Below, in pieces: positions 53,138 through 61,492 of a stretch of DNA of 64,000 nt. Every line of letters starts with the position of its first letter. Position 1 is the stretch's first letter. The DNA lies in the NCBI RefSeq assembly GCF_019746665.1, contig NZ_JAIERS010000005.1, forward strand, positions 1 to 64,000, written 5' to 3'. The DNA is from Sphingomonas sp. GTDB taxonomy: Bacteria; Pseudomonadota; Alphaproteobacteria; Sphingomonadales; Sphingomonadaceae. The position numbers were made by a program, and so were the translations under genes. Below the pieces are notes generated by a model. It was given only the letters and a program-made list of their open reading frames with translations, was not told where the DNA came from and ran no database searches.

Positions 53138-53602
53138 ATGGCCGTGCCGCTCAACTCGATCATGGCCGAGCCCGAGCAGCCGCTCGCGCTCGGCGTGCAA
53201 CTCGCGGCGGCGGCGGCGATGTTGCTGGCGATGATCAGCCTGCACGCACTGGGCCTGATGGCGATTTCGAACTGGCGTCCGTTGGAAGAGCGGCGGCTGA
53301 AGGCGAGCCGCTTCGGATTGCGCGCCTTGCCCCTGCTCGGCGGCATCGCCTTGTCGCTGTTCGCGCTGCACCTGGTGGAAATCGGCGTGTTCGCGCTCTT
53401 TTATTGGCTGGTCATCCATCCGCACGCCTTCGAGCAGGCGCTTTACGCCTCGGCATCGGCCTATGCGACGCTCGGCGCGCCCGAGGAGCGCGCCTTCCGC
53501 CCGTGGCGTCTGCTGATCGCGCTGGAGGCGTTGACCGGGATCGTGTTCATCACCTGGTCGACCGCGTTCATCGTCGGCGTGGTGGAGAAATTGCGAAGCT
53601 AG
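53138..53602 (+). CDS. Membrane protein, ion-channel-like
   Basis: This 154-residue protein has three hydrophobic stretches: LAAAAAMLLAMISLHALGLM, LPLLGGIALSLFALHLVEIGVFALFYWL and LLIALEALTGIVFITWSTAFIVGV. The part between the last two, SASAYATLGAP, sits where a potassium channel has its TxGYG filter, but the filter sequence is degenerate. I read it as an ion-channel-like protein with a changed or lost selectivity filter. ATG at 53162 is another start. Confidence 0.6.
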   Translation: MAVPLNSIMAEPEQPLALGVQLAAAAAMLLAMISLHALGLMAISNWRPLEERRLKASRFGLRALPLLGGIALSLFALHLVEIGVFALFYWLVIHPHAFEQALYASASAYATLGAPEERAFRPWRLLIALEALTGIVFITWSTAFIVGVVEKLRS

Positions 53603-53639
53603 AGTCGGTTTCGGCTTCGCTGGGCGGGCTGGGGCCGCC

Positions 53640-53664
53640 GCTGTTTCAGCCGTGCTGAAACAGC
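53640..53664. repeat. Palindromic repeat with perfect 11-base arms
   Basis: GCTGTTTCAGC (53640-53650) and GCTGAAACAGC (53654-53664) form a perfect hairpin with a 3-base loop, between a channel-like gene and tRNA-Trp. The right arm and the GCTTCGCTG block upstream are shared with the partial copy at 765-803, so this belongs to a dispersed intergenic family. Confidence 0.6.
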
Positions 53665-53687
53665 CTCCAATCCGTTCCGATCAGCCC

Positions 53688-53764
53688 TGGCAGGAGTGGA
53701 GGGACTCGAACCCCCGACCCTCGGTTTTGGAGACCGATGCTCTAACCAACTGAGCTACACTCCT
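53688..53764 (-). tRNA. tRNA-Trp (CCA)
   Basis: On the minus strand this 77-base gene starts AGGAGTG and ends CACTCCT-G-CCA. The acceptor stem, the D arm (GTAGCTCAGTTGGTTAGAGC) and the T arm with GGTTCGAGTCC are all readable, and the anticodon loop CTCCAAA gives CCA for Trp. The CCA tail is encoded. Confidence 0.97.
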
Positions 53765-53810
53765 ACGGGCCGCCGAGCCATAGCCGGGCGCCCCGTGCCC
53801 GGCAAGGCCC

Positions 53811-55568
53811 TCACGCGGCGATCGCGTAGGGCTTGATCTCGCCGTTCAGGTACAGGTTGCGGGCCTTGGCGCGGCTGAGCTTGCCGGAGCTGGTGCGCGG
53901 CAGGGTGCGCGGCGGCACCAGCTCGATCACGCAATTCATGCCGGTCACCGCCTTCACCCGCTCGCGGATTTCGTCGCGCAAGCGGCTGCGCTCGCCCTCG
54001 TCCGACGTGCGGCATTGCACGAGCACCGCCGGTGTCTCCTCGCCGCCCGGCGTGGTGATCGCAAAGGCAGCGATATCGCCGGCCTTGAAGCCGGGCAGCT
54101 GCTCGACCGCCCATTCAATGTCCTGCGGCCAGTGGTTCTTGCCGTTGACGATGATCATGTCCTTGGCGCGGCCGACGATGAACACGTAGCCGTCGGACAG
54201 ATAGCCCATGTCGCCGGTATCCAGCCAGCCATCGACCATGCAGGCCGCGGTCGCTTCGGGATCGCGGAAATACCCGGTCATGATCGAGGGGCCGCGGCAC
54301 CAGATTTTGCCGATCTGGCGCTCACCGAGCGCTTCGCCATCCTCGTCGCGGATCTGGACTTCCATGTCCTTCACCGGCTTGCCGCAATTGACGATCGCGC
54401 GGTAGCGCTGCGGGCGGTCCTGGCGCGCGACATTGCCCGACAGCTGGGTCTCCTCGACCAGCTCGACGCGGATGCCCTCGCCCGGGGGCATGATCGAGAC
54501 GGCGAGCGTCGCCTCGGCGAGACCATAGCTGGGCAGGAACGCGTGCGCGTCGAACCCGGCGCCGGCGAAGGCGTCGACGAATGCCTGCATCACGTCCGGG
54601 CGGATCATGTCGGCGCCATTGCCCGCGAGCCGCCAGCGCGACAGGTCGAACCGGTCGGCCGCCTTGGTCTGGCTCGACATGCGCCGCGCGCAAATGTCGT
54701 AACCGAAGGTCGGCGAATAGCTTACGCTGGTGCCCTGGTTGCGGGTGATGAGATCGAGCCAGGCGAGCGGGCGGCGCGCGAAATCCTCGGTCTTGAGGTA
54801 ATCGACCGACAGTTGGTTCGCCATCGGCGACAACATGCACCCGACCAGGCCCATGTCGTGATACCAGGGCAGCCACGAGATGCAGCGGTCGCTCGAGAGC
54901 AGCGCCATCGCGTGGCCATGCGCGGAAAGATTGTTCAGCAGCGCGCGGTGCGTGATCGCGACCCCGTGGGGGAAGCGCGTCGAGCCGCTCGAATATTGCA
55001 GATAGGCGATGTCGTCGGGCTGTGCCGCGAACAATGGTGCCTCGGGGGCGGGCTCGGCGGCGAGGCTGGTCCAATCGAGGCCTTCGACACCGCCGGCGCG
55101 CGCGGCATCACCCGCCATCTCGGCGAGTTCGGGCGGGAAGATCAGCAGCTTGGGTTCGCTGCTCGCGAGCTGGACCCGGATCTGCTCGACATAGCCCTCA
55201 CGCCCGCCGAACGAGGTGGGCAGGGGGAGCGGCACCGGCCACACCCCGGCATAGATCGCGCCATAGAACAGCGCGGCGAAATCGGGTCCGGTCTCGGCGA
55301 TCAGCGCTACCCGCTCACCGGGGGCGATGCCCCGCGCGATCAGGCGGCGGGCCATCGCCAGCGCATCTTCGCGCAAGGCGGCATAGGGGTAGCTGCGAAC
55401 CAGCGTGCCGCGCGCATCGTGAAAATTCAGGCCACGTTGGCCCCGCGCGGCGTAATCCAGCGCGTCGCTCACGGTTGCGAAGTCGGACAAGCGGCGCGGC
55501 AGCGCGCACTCGGTCGGCGTGGGCACTTTATGCGGTTCGGACCCGGTTTGCCCCAACGCGATCCCCAT
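53811..55568 (-). CDS. Fatty acyl-AMP ligase (FAAL)
   Basis: This 585-residue enzyme activates a fatty acid as acyl-adenylate. The adenylation motifs are AYLQYSSGSTRFPHGVAITHRALLNNL, then the FAAL-type LPWYHDMGLVGCML and GNGADMIRPD, plus GYLSDGYVFIVGRAKDMIIVNGKNHWPQDIE and the final GKLSRAKARNLYL with the catalytic Lys. FAALs lack CoA ligase activity and feed acyl groups to a polyketide synthase or carrier protein. No such partner is near; it is a stand-alone protein. The start at 55568 begins the domain properly. Confidence 0.87.
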   Translation of the reverse strand: MGIALGQTGSEPHKVPTPTECALPRRLSDFATVSDALDYAARGQRGLNFHDARGTLVRSYPYAALREDALAMARRLIARGIAPGERVALIAETGPDFAALFYGAIYAGVWPVPLPLPTSFGGREGYVEQIRVQLASSEPKLLIFPPELAEMAGDAARAGGVEGLDWTSLAAEPAPEAPLFAAQPDDIAYLQYSSGSTRFPHGVAITHRALLNNLSAHGHAMALLSSDRCISWLPWYHDMGLVGCMLSPMANQLSVDYLKTEDFARRPLAWLDLITRNQGTSVSYSPTFGYDICARRMSSQTKAADRFDLSRWRLAGNGADMIRPDVMQAFVDAFAGAGFDAHAFLPSYGLAEATLAVSIMPPGEGIRVELVEETQLSGNVARQDRPQRYRAIVNCGKPVKDMEVQIRDEDGEALGERQIGKIWCRGPSIMTGYFRDPEATAACMVDGWLDTGDMGYLSDGYVFIVGRAKDMIIVNGKNHWPQDIEWAVEQLPGFKAGDIAAFAITTPGGEETPAVLVQCRTSDEGERSRLRDEIRERVKAVTGMNCVIELVPPRTLPRTSSGKLSRAKARNLYLNGEIKPYAIAA

Positions 55569-55675
55569 CGATAAGAAGCCCCAATTCAGCTGAACGGCCA
55601 GCGCCGCTCCAAGTTGCGCGCCCCCTGCTGCACGCAAGCGTTCAAAATCGGGTTTGACTGTGGCACAATCATGGC

Positions 55676-56224
55676 ATGGCCGCACACCCCCCTCGCGCCG
55701 CGCGGCGCCCGACCCCGCTCGACGAGGCCGCGCTGGAGCGCATGGCGCTGCGTTATGTCGAGCGTTTCGCGACCAGCCGATTGAAATTGCTGGACTATCT
55801 GGCACGCAAGCTGCGCGAGCGGGGCTGGGCTAGTGCCGCGCCTGCCGATCCGGGCGCGATCGCCGATCGGTTCGTGGCGCTCGGCTATATCGACGATGCC
55901 GCTTATGGCGCCGCGCGGGCGCGGTCGCTTAGCCGGCGAGGGCTGGGGGTGCGTCGGGTGGCGCGGGCATTGGACGCCGCCGGTATCGACCGCGCGTTAT
56001 CCGCTGAAATCACCATGGAATTCGCCGAGGAGACGCAGGCATTCGCCACCGCGCTCGCTTTCGCCAAGCGACGACGATTCGGCCCTTTCGGTGCCGAAAT
56101 GGTGCAAGGTCCGGCGTGGCAGAAGCAGTTCGCGGCAATGCTGCGCGCCGGGCATGGCCCGGATGTTGCTGCTAAGATATTGAAAATGAAGCCGGAAGAA
56201 GTGTCCAGGGAAATAGACACATAA
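55676..56224 (+). CDS. RecX-family regulatory protein
   Basis: RecX limits RecA filament growth. The 182-residue protein has the repeated three-helix units typical of the family: RMALRYVERFATSRLKLLDYLARKLRERGW, ADRFVALGYIDDAAYGAARARSLSRRGLGVRRVARALDAAGID, and a C-terminal ..FAKRRRFGPF.. unit. It is larger than many RecX (about 150-170). recA is not in the window. It is divergent from the FAAL gene. Confidence 0.85.
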   Translation: MAAHPPRAARRPTPLDEAALERMALRYVERFATSRLKLLDYLARKLRERGWASAAPADPGAIADRFVALGYIDDAAYGAARARSLSRRGLGVRRVARALDAAGIDRALSAEITMEFAEETQAFATALAFAKRRRFGPFGAEMVQGPAWQKQFAAMLRAGHGPDVAAKILKMKPEEVSREIDT

Positions 56225-56292
56225 TAGTGTCAACATTCCTTTGAGCCGCTGTGCCGATCGTGCTAGCATGACTGATGCAAGGGAGGATGCCG

Positions 56293-56862
56293 ATGCGCAT
56301 CGAACCATCAGTTGGCCAGCCGGGCGCGATGCCGCCCGACATGGCGGTCTCAGACCATTTCGACGGCGAGCAGCGCGTGGTCGGCACGGTCAAATGGTTC
56401 GACGTGACGCGCGGCTTCGGCTTCGCGGTCGCCGAGGGCAGTGGGCTGGGCGATATTCTGGTTCATTTCACGGTGTTACAGCCCCATGGCCGGCGCAGCC
56501 TGCCCGAGGGGGCGCGGATCGATTGCGTCGCGATCAAGCGGGATCGCGGTTATCAGGCGCGGGAGATCGTCAATATCGATCTGTCGCGCGCGATCGAGCC
56601 GCCGCCGCGGATCAAACCGCTTGACCGGATCGATCCGGTGGCGTTGATCGAGGAGGCTGGCCCGTTCGAGCCGGTCAAGGTCAAGTGGTTCAACCGGTTG
56701 AAAGGCTATGGTTTTCTGGTCCGTGCGCGCGATGGGCATGATGTGTTCGTCCATATGGAAACGCTCCGCCGCGCCGGGATTGGCGAGGTCATGCCCGAGC
56801 AACCGCTCCGCGCGCGCGTCGTCGATGGCCGCAAGGGGCCGCTGGCGGTCGTGGTCGAGTAG
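56293..56862 (+). CDS. Tandem cold-shock-domain protein
   Basis: This 189-residue protein has two cold-shock domains: [21 protein letters not shown] (about 30-95) and [31 protein letters not shown] (about 120-185). The RNP1 positions are partly changed (TRGFGF, LKGYGF). Such tandem proteins in alphaproteobacteria bind RNA or DNA. GGGAGG sits 6 bases before the ATG at 56293, so this start is preferred over ATGs at 56275 and 56287. It overlaps the DUF192 gene by 38 bases. Confidence 0.9.
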   Translation: MRIEPSVGQPGAMPPDMAVSDHFDGEQRVVGTVKWFDVTRGFGFAVAEGSGLGDILVHFTVLQPHGRRSLPEGARIDCVAIKRDRGYQAREIVNIDLSRAIEPPPRIKPLDRIDPVALIEEAGPFEPVKVKWFNRLKGYGFLVRARDGHDVFVHMETLRRAGIGEVMPEQPLRARVVDGRKGPLAVVVE

Positions 56863-57310
56863 CGCGGCGCTGCTGCTCGCCGCCTGCTCGGGCGGCGGTG
56901 AAACGAGCGACGCCGCGCCGCTCCCGCGCATCGCCGTGACGATCTCGGGCAGCGCCGGGACGCACCGGTTCAACGTCGAGCCCGCCCGGAGCAGCGCCGA
57001 GCAGGCCCGGGGCCTCATGTTCCGCACCCGCATCGCCGACGATGGCGGGATGTTGTTCGCCCCCTATCCGCCCGGCGGCGGCGCACCCCGCGAAGCGAGT
57101 TTCTGGATGAAGGACACGCCGAGTCCGCTCGACATCGTCTTCATTCGCGCCGACCATACGATCGCGCGCATCGCCGAGAACACGACCCCTTTCTCCGAAA
57201 CCCCTATCCCCTCGGGCGAGCCGGTGAGCGCGGTGCTGGAGCTGCGCGGCGGCCGGGCGGCGGAGTTGGGCATCGCCGAAGGGGATAAGGTCGCGTGGTG
57301 GGGGAATTGA
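56825..57310 (+). CDS. DUF192-domain lipoprotein
   Basis: This 161-residue protein has a lipobox-like [10 protein letters not shown] with Cys near 21, so it is likely anchored in the membrane, and a DUF192 domain: [66 protein letters not shown]192 proteins are small periplasmic proteins of unknown role. The only in-frame start is ATG at 56825, inside the cold-shock gene, giving a 38-base overlap; it has no strong ribosome site, so translation is probably coupled. Confidence 0.85.
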   Translation: MAARGRWRSWSSSAALLLAACSGGGETSDAAPLPRIAVTISGSAGTHRFNVEPARSSAEQARGLMFRTRIADDGGMLFAPYPPGGGAPREASFWMKDTPSPLDIVFIRADHTIARIAENTTPFSETPIPSGEPVSAVLELRGGRAAELGIAEGDKVAWWGN

Positions 57311-57350
57311 TGGCACGGCAGGAGCAAGCCAAGTCATAGAGCCAGACGTC

Positions 57351-57371
57351 ATGCCGGACTTGTTCCGGCAT
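57351..57371. repeat. Short palindromic repeat
   Basis: ATGCCGGA, a CTTGT spacer and TCCGGCAT form a perfect 8-base inverted repeat in the 215-base gap after DUF192. A partly similar CCGGC block lies 60 bases on. The type is common in intergenic DNA of sphingomonads and looks like a dispersed repeat rather than a terminator. Confidence 0.5.
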
Positions 57372-57525
57372 CGGGGACAGCTCCAACCGTAGGATGGGAA
57401 GGCCGGGCGCGCCGGTGGACCCGGCAACAAGCCCGGGGCGAAAGCCGGGAATTGGCTTGAGGGAGATCATCCCTGTTCTCTCTCGCGGTTGCAGCCCCTC
57501 CGCGCTCGCGCTAAGCGGCTGAGCC

Positions 57526-57918
57526 ATGGGCCTGCTTGGATCGATCTTCACCTGGTGGACGGGCGCCACCATCGGCACGCGGCGGCAGCTGCGCGGCAAG
57601 ACCCGCGCCGGCGAGGATGCCGCGGGCAATCTCTATTTCGAGGGCGGGCGCGATCCCAACGGCATCACGCGCCGCTGGGTGATCTATAACGGCGAGAATG
57701 ACGCGAGCCGCATCCCGCCCGAATGGTTCAGCTGGCTGACGCATCAGGTCGACGCGGCGCCCGCCCAGGCGCTGCCCGCGCCGCGCCCGTGGCAGAAGCC
57801 GCCGGTCCCCAATCTGACCGGCACCGATCGCGCCTATCGCCCCGCCGGCGCGCTCGAAAAGGGCGGCCGCCGCGCCGCCGCGACCGGCGATTACGAGGCC
57901 TGGGTTCCGGGTGAGTGA
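57526..57918 (+). CDS. Complex I NDUFA12-like subunit
   Basis: This 130-residue protein matches the NDUFA12/17.2-kDa accessory subunit shared by alphaproteobacterial and mitochondrial complex I: GLLGSIFTWWTGATIGTRRQLRGK, EDAAGNLYFEGG, RRWVIYNGENDASRIPPEWFSWLTHQVDAAP. The C-terminal half is Pro/Lys-rich. It acts at the matrix-like side of the complex. Its stop overlaps the next gene by 8 bases. The second complex I subunit in the window (15283) is an NDUFS4 relative. Confidence 0.93.
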   Translation: MGLLGSIFTWWTGATIGTRRQLRGKTRAGEDAAGNLYFEGGRDPNGITRRWVIYNGENDASRIPPEWFSWLTHQVDAAPAQALPAPRPWQKPPVPNLTGTDRAYRPAGALEKGGRRAAATGDYEAWVPGE

Positions 57919-58609
57919 GCGGCGCGGCGTGCGCCGCTGGGTGCTCGTCGCGCTCGGCGTGCTAGTGCTCGCCGCGGGCGGCTGGGGGCTGTGGACATGG
58001 CTCGGCAACGAGCCGGCCGGCGACCAGCCGGTCAAGACCCAGGGCGAGACCGTGCTCGATCAGGACCCGGGCCTGAGCGGAGTCGCGACGGTCGACGCCG
58101 CCCCCGATGTGACCCTCGCCGCCGGCACCACCCCGATGCGCGAGCGGGTCGCGGTGCTCGGCTTTCTCAACAAGCGCAACGGCCGCACCCGCGACCTGAC
58201 GCTGAAGCCCGGCGAGGCGATCCGGGTGGGCGACGCGGTGGTCCGCCTGCGCGCCTGCGAGATGACCGCGCCCTGGGAGACCGACCAATATACCGGCGGC
58301 TTCGTCCAGCTCGATCGGCTGATGCCCGACAAGAAATGGCGCCGCGTCTTTTCGGGCTGGCTCTATCGCGAGCGGCCGAGCCTGAACGTGGTGCTCGATC
58401 CGGTTTATGACGTGACGGTCAAGAGCTGCGCGATGCGCTTCCCCGAAGGCGGGCCTGAGTCGGTATCGGTCGCCGCCCCCGCGCCGCTATCGAGCGCGAA
58501 GAAATCGCCCGACGCCTCCGACGGGAACGAGAGCGCGCCCACCCCCGCGCCCGCGCCGGCCCCCGCCGACACCGCGCCGCCGACCGCCGACGCCAACAGC
58601 CCCAGATAA
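57911..58609 (+). CDS. DUF2155-domain membrane-anchored protein
   Basis: This 232-residue protein starts with GTG, has an N-terminal membrane anchor (WVLVALGVLVLAAGGWGLWTWL) and a DUF2155 domain with two Cys: VAVLGFLNKRNGRTRDLTLKPGEAIRVGDAVVRLRACE, FVQLDRLMPDKKWRRVFSGWLYRERPSLNVVLDPVYDVTVKSC. DUF2155 is an alphaproteobacterial family of unknown role. The last 50 residues are Pro/Ala-rich and lie over the antisense 3' end of aat for 205 bases. It follows NDUFA12 with an 8-base overlap. Confidence 0.88.
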   Translation: MSERRGVRRWVLVALGVLVLAAGGWGLWTWLGNEPAGDQPVKTQGETVLDQDPGLSGVATVDAAPDVTLAAGTTPMRERVAVLGFLNKRNGRTRDLTLKPGEAIRVGDAVVRLRACEMTAPWETDQYTGGFVQLDRLMPDKKWRRVFSGWLYRERPSLNVVLDPVYDVTVKSCAMRFPEGGPESVSVAAPAPLSSAKKSPDASDGNESAPTPAPAPAPADTAPPTADANSPR

Positions 58610-59151
58610 GTCGTCCGGCTGATCTCGATCGCGCCGAGCGAGGCGAGGTGATCGGTCTGGAACTGGCAATCGAGCAGGGTGAAGCCCCCCACCTTGAGCC
58701 GCGCGACGAGCCAGGCGAGCGCCACCTTCGACGCATCGCGCGCCCGCGACACCATCGATTCGCCGAAAAAGGCCCGCCCCAGCGCGAGGCCATAAAGTCC
58801 GCCCACCAATTGGCCATCCTGCCAGCATTCGATCGAATGGGCGTGACCCTGGGCGTGGAGATCGAGGAACACGGTTTCGATCGGCTCGCTGATCCAGGTT
58901 TCGGGGCGATCGGGCTCGGCCTCGGCGCAGAGCCGGATCAGCTGGCGGAAATCGCGATCGGCGGTCACCTCGAAGCGATCGGCGGCGATCGTCTTCCTGA
59001 GCGAGCGCGAGAGGTGGAAGCCGTTCAGCGGCAGGATCGCCCGCCGCTTGGGCTCCACCCAATAAACGGTTTCGGCCTGGCGATGATCGGCCATCGGGAA
59101 CACGCCGACCGCATAGGCGCCGAGCACCAGTTTCGGGTCGAGCCGTTCCAT
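58405..59151 (-). CDS. aat: Leucyl/phenylalanyl-tRNA-protein transferase
   Basis: Aat adds Leu or Phe to proteins with N-terminal Arg or Lys, marking them for ClpAP (N-degron pathway). The 248-residue protein has MERLDPKLVLGAYAVGVFPMADHR, EPKRRAILPLNGFHLSRSLRKTI, ISEPIETVFLDLHAQGHAHSIECWQDGQLVGGLYGLALGRAFFGESMVSR, and HLASLGAIEISRTTYL. The catalytic core ends near residue 190. The last 60 residues are Ala/Gly/Ser-rich, have no family match and read over the DUF2155 gene's tail. The start at 59151 begins the conserved domain. Confidence 0.9.
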   Translation of the reverse strand: MERLDPKLVLGAYAVGVFPMADHRQAETVYWVEPKRRAILPLNGFHLSRSLRKTIAADRFEVTADRDFRQLIRLCAEAEPDRPETWISEPIETVFLDLHAQGHAHSIECWQDGQLVGGLYGLALGRAFFGESMVSRARDASKVALAWLVARLKVGGFTLLDCQFQTDHLASLGAIEISRTTYLGLLASAVGGAVSAGAGAGAGVGALSFPSEASGDFFALDSGAGAATDTDSGPPSGKRIAQLLTVTS

Positions 59152-59159
59152 CGCCTTCG

Positions 59160-59873
59160 TTACCCGGCGAGCCGCCGTTCGATCGCGGTCCACAGCGCCT
59201 GGAATGCCTGGGCGGCGGCGCTGCGCGGGGCGAAGCCGCCGATCGCCGCGCGCTTCGCGGCCATTTGCTCGATCAGGCTCGCCATCGGCACCACCGGCCA
59301 GTCGGGATGACGGGCGAGCGCTTCGGCATGGAGTTTGCGCCGTTTATCGACCATCGAATGCACCGGCATCAGCGCGGCGCGTTTGCCGAGCTTGTCGGCG
59401 ACTTCGGCATAGGCGCGTTCGGAGAGCGGCGAGGGGATCACCGGCACCACGATCAGATCGGCGGCGCGCATCACCTGGTCGCTCGTCTCGGTGATGCCGG
59501 GCGGGCAATCGAGCAGCACCCGGTCGTAATCGCGCCCCACCTGCGCCAGCAGCTTGGTGAGCAGCTTCTTCTTGTCGAGTTCGTGGAACAGCACGTCGAG
59601 CCCGCGCAGCGATGTATCGGCGCCGAGCAGATCGAGCCGGGGCGTGGCGGTGGGCACCACCAGCTTTTCGGGCGCGACATCCTTGGTGAATACCGCCTGC
59701 GCCGCGTCCTTGGGCTTGCGCGCGCCGAGCAGGAAAGTGCTCGCCGCCTGGGGGTCCAAGTCCCACAGCAACGTGCGCCGCGCCGATTGCGTCGCCGCGC
59801 ACCAGGCGAGGTTCACGGCCAGCGTGGTTTTGCCGACGCCCCCTTTCAGGCTGTAGATCGCGATCGTCGCCAA
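59160..59873 (-). CDS. ParA-family ATPase
   Basis: This 237-residue P-loop ATPase has a deviant Walker A KGGVGKTT at 10-17, DLDPQAASTFLLG, VLLDCPPGITETSDQVMRAADLIVVPVIPSPLSERAY. Such proteins position DNA, polar or flagellar parts or repressors. No parB or centromere site is next to it, so it is an orphan. The start is TTG at 59873, with AGGAGG 7 bases upstream; the frame extends much further but without a start fitting the family. It ends 8 bases before the aat start, same strand. Confidence 0.88.
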   Translation of the reverse strand: MATIAIYSLKGGVGKTTLAVNLAWCAATQSARRTLLWDLDPQAASTFLLGARKPKDAAQAVFTKDVAPEKLVVPTATPRLDLLGADTSLRGLDVLFHELDKKKLLTKLLAQVGRDYDRVLLDCPPGITETSDQVMRAADLIVVPVIPSPLSERAYAEVADKLGKRAALMPVHSMVDKRRKLHAEALARHPDWPVVPMASLIEQMAAKRAAIGGFAPRSAAAQAFQALWTAIERRLAG

Positions 59874-59987
59874 GGCCCGTCCTCCTGCCGCCCATCGTGC
59901 AAGAGCCGCGCGCGGGGCGCAACCCAAAGCGGCGCCACAAATACAAGCTCTTGTCGCGCCGTCTCGCGGCGTGCGACAGCGGCGGTG

Positions 59988-61439
59988 ATGACGCAAGCTG
60001 CTCAAACCGCGCTGATCGCGGCGGTGCGCGAGGCGCTGGGGCCGCGCGCGGTGATCGACGATCCGGCCGATGTCGCGCCCTGGCTCACCGATTGGCGCGG
60101 GCGCTACCACGGCGAGAGCGCGGCGATCCTCGCGCCCGCCGATACCGCCGGGGTGGCCGCCATCGTGCGGCTCGCCGCCGAGCACCGCGTGCCGCTGGTG
60201 CCGCAGGGGGGCAACAGCTCGATGGTGGGTGGGGCGACTCCGCCCGGCGATGGCACCGCGCTGCTCCTGTCGCTCCGGCGGCTGAACCGGGTGCGCGCGC
60301 TCGATCCGCAAGGGATGCTCGCGGTCGCCGAGGCGGGGGTGGTGCTCGCCGATCTCCACGCGGCGGCGGCGGCGGAAGGATGCCGCTTCCCGCTGACGCT
60401 CGGCGCGCGCGGGACGGCGACGATCGGCGGGCTGGTCTCGACCAATGCCGGCGGCACCCAGGTGCTGCGCTTCGGCACGATGCGCGCGCTGGTCGCCGGA
60501 ATCGAGGCGGTGCTGCCCGACGGCGCGATCTATGACGGGCTGAGCGCGCTGAAGAAGGACAATCGCGGCTATGATCTGAAGGGGTTGCTGGTCGGCGCCG
60601 AGGGCACCTTGGGCGTGGTGACCGCCGCGACGCTGCGGCTTGCCCCGGCGATCGCGGCGCGCGGCGTCGCCTGGGTGGGGGTGACGAACCCCGCCGAGGC
60701 GCTCGCGCTGCTGCGGCGGATGGAGGCGGCGACCCCCGCGATCGAAAGCTTCGAGATCCTGCCACAGGAATCGCTCGACGCGGTGCTCGCCTATCTCCCC
60801 GCCGCGCGCGCGCCGCTGGCGGGGCGCCACCCCTGGCATGTGCTGATCGAGGCGACCGCGAGCGACCCCGCCGCCGAGCCCCCCGCCGCGCTGCTCGAAC
60901 GTCTGCTCGCCCCGGCGCTGGAAGCCGGGCAGGTGGCCGACGCGGTGATCGCCGCGAGCGAGGCGCAGGCCGAGGCGTTCTGGGCGTTGCGCGATTCGAT
61001 CTCCGCCGCCGAGCGCGCGCAGGGACCGGCGGTGCAGCACGATATCTCGGTGCCGGTCGCGACGATGCCCGCCTTCATGATCGAGGCGGCGGCGGCGTGC
61101 GAGGCACGCTTCCCGGGTACCCAGGCGAGCGGCTTTGGGCATCTGGGCGATGGCAATGTCCATTTCCACGTCCGCGCGCCCGCCGGCGTGGAGGCCGAGG
61201 CGTGGTACGCGCGGGCGGCGCCCGAAATCAGCCGCTTCGTCCATGATCTGGTGGTCGAAGCCGGCGGCTCGATCTCGGCCGAGCATGGCATCGGCCAGAT
61301 GAAGCGCGCCGAGCTCGAACGGCTGGGCGGCGCCGCGCGGCTGGGCGCTTTGCGCGCGATCAAGGCCGCGCTCGATCCGCTCGGGATCATGAACCCGGGC
61401 AAGCTGGTGAGCCTTGCGCCCGGCGCGCCCGCGCCATAG
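59988..61439 (+). CDS. FAD-linked oxidase, D-2-hydroxyacid/2-hydroxyglutarate dehydrogenase-like
   Basis: This 483-residue flavoenzyme has the PCMH FAD-binding fold: AGVAAIVRLAAEHRVPLVPQGGNSSMVGGATP, TATIGGLVSTNAGG, YDLKGLLVGAEGTLGVVTAATLRL, and the C-terminal FAD_oxidase_C domain with GHLGDGNVHFH and EHGIGQMKRAEL. This fits D-lactate, glycolate or D-2-hydroxyglutarate dehydrogenases (GlcD/D2HGDH type). The exact 2-hydroxyacid is not known. It is divergent from the ParA gene. Confidence 0.92.
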   Translation: MTQAAQTALIAAVREALGPRAVIDDPADVAPWLTDWRGRYHGESAAILAPADTAGVAAIVRLAAEHRVPLVPQGGNSSMVGGATPPGDGTALLLSLRRLNRVRALDPQGMLAVAEAGVVLADLHAAAAAEGCRFPLTLGARGTATIGGLVSTNAGGTQVLRFGTMRALVAGIEAVLPDGAIYDGLSALKKDNRGYDLKGLLVGAEGTLGVVTAATLRLAPAIAARGVAWVGVTNPAEALALLRRMEAATPAIESFEILPQESLDAVLAYLPAARAPLAGRHPWHVLIEATASDPAAEPPAALLERLLAPALEAGQVADAVIAASEAQAEAFWALRDSISAAERAQGPAVQHDISVPVATMPAFMIEAAAACEARFPGTQASGFGHLGDGNVHFHVRAPAGVEAEAWYARAAPEISRFVHDLVVEAGGSISAEHGIGQMKRAELERLGGAARLGALRAIKAALDPLGIMNPGKLVSLAPGAPAP

Positions 61440-61492
61440 AGGCCGGGGCAAAGGCCGGCCAGGGGGGCCGCGCATCTATTCGGAGAGTTTAC

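Noticed and set aside
59874..61475. N-terminal extension of the ParA reading frame
   Set aside because: The extension is a shadow of the FAD-linked oxidase gene; a good TTG start with AGGAGG exists at 59873.
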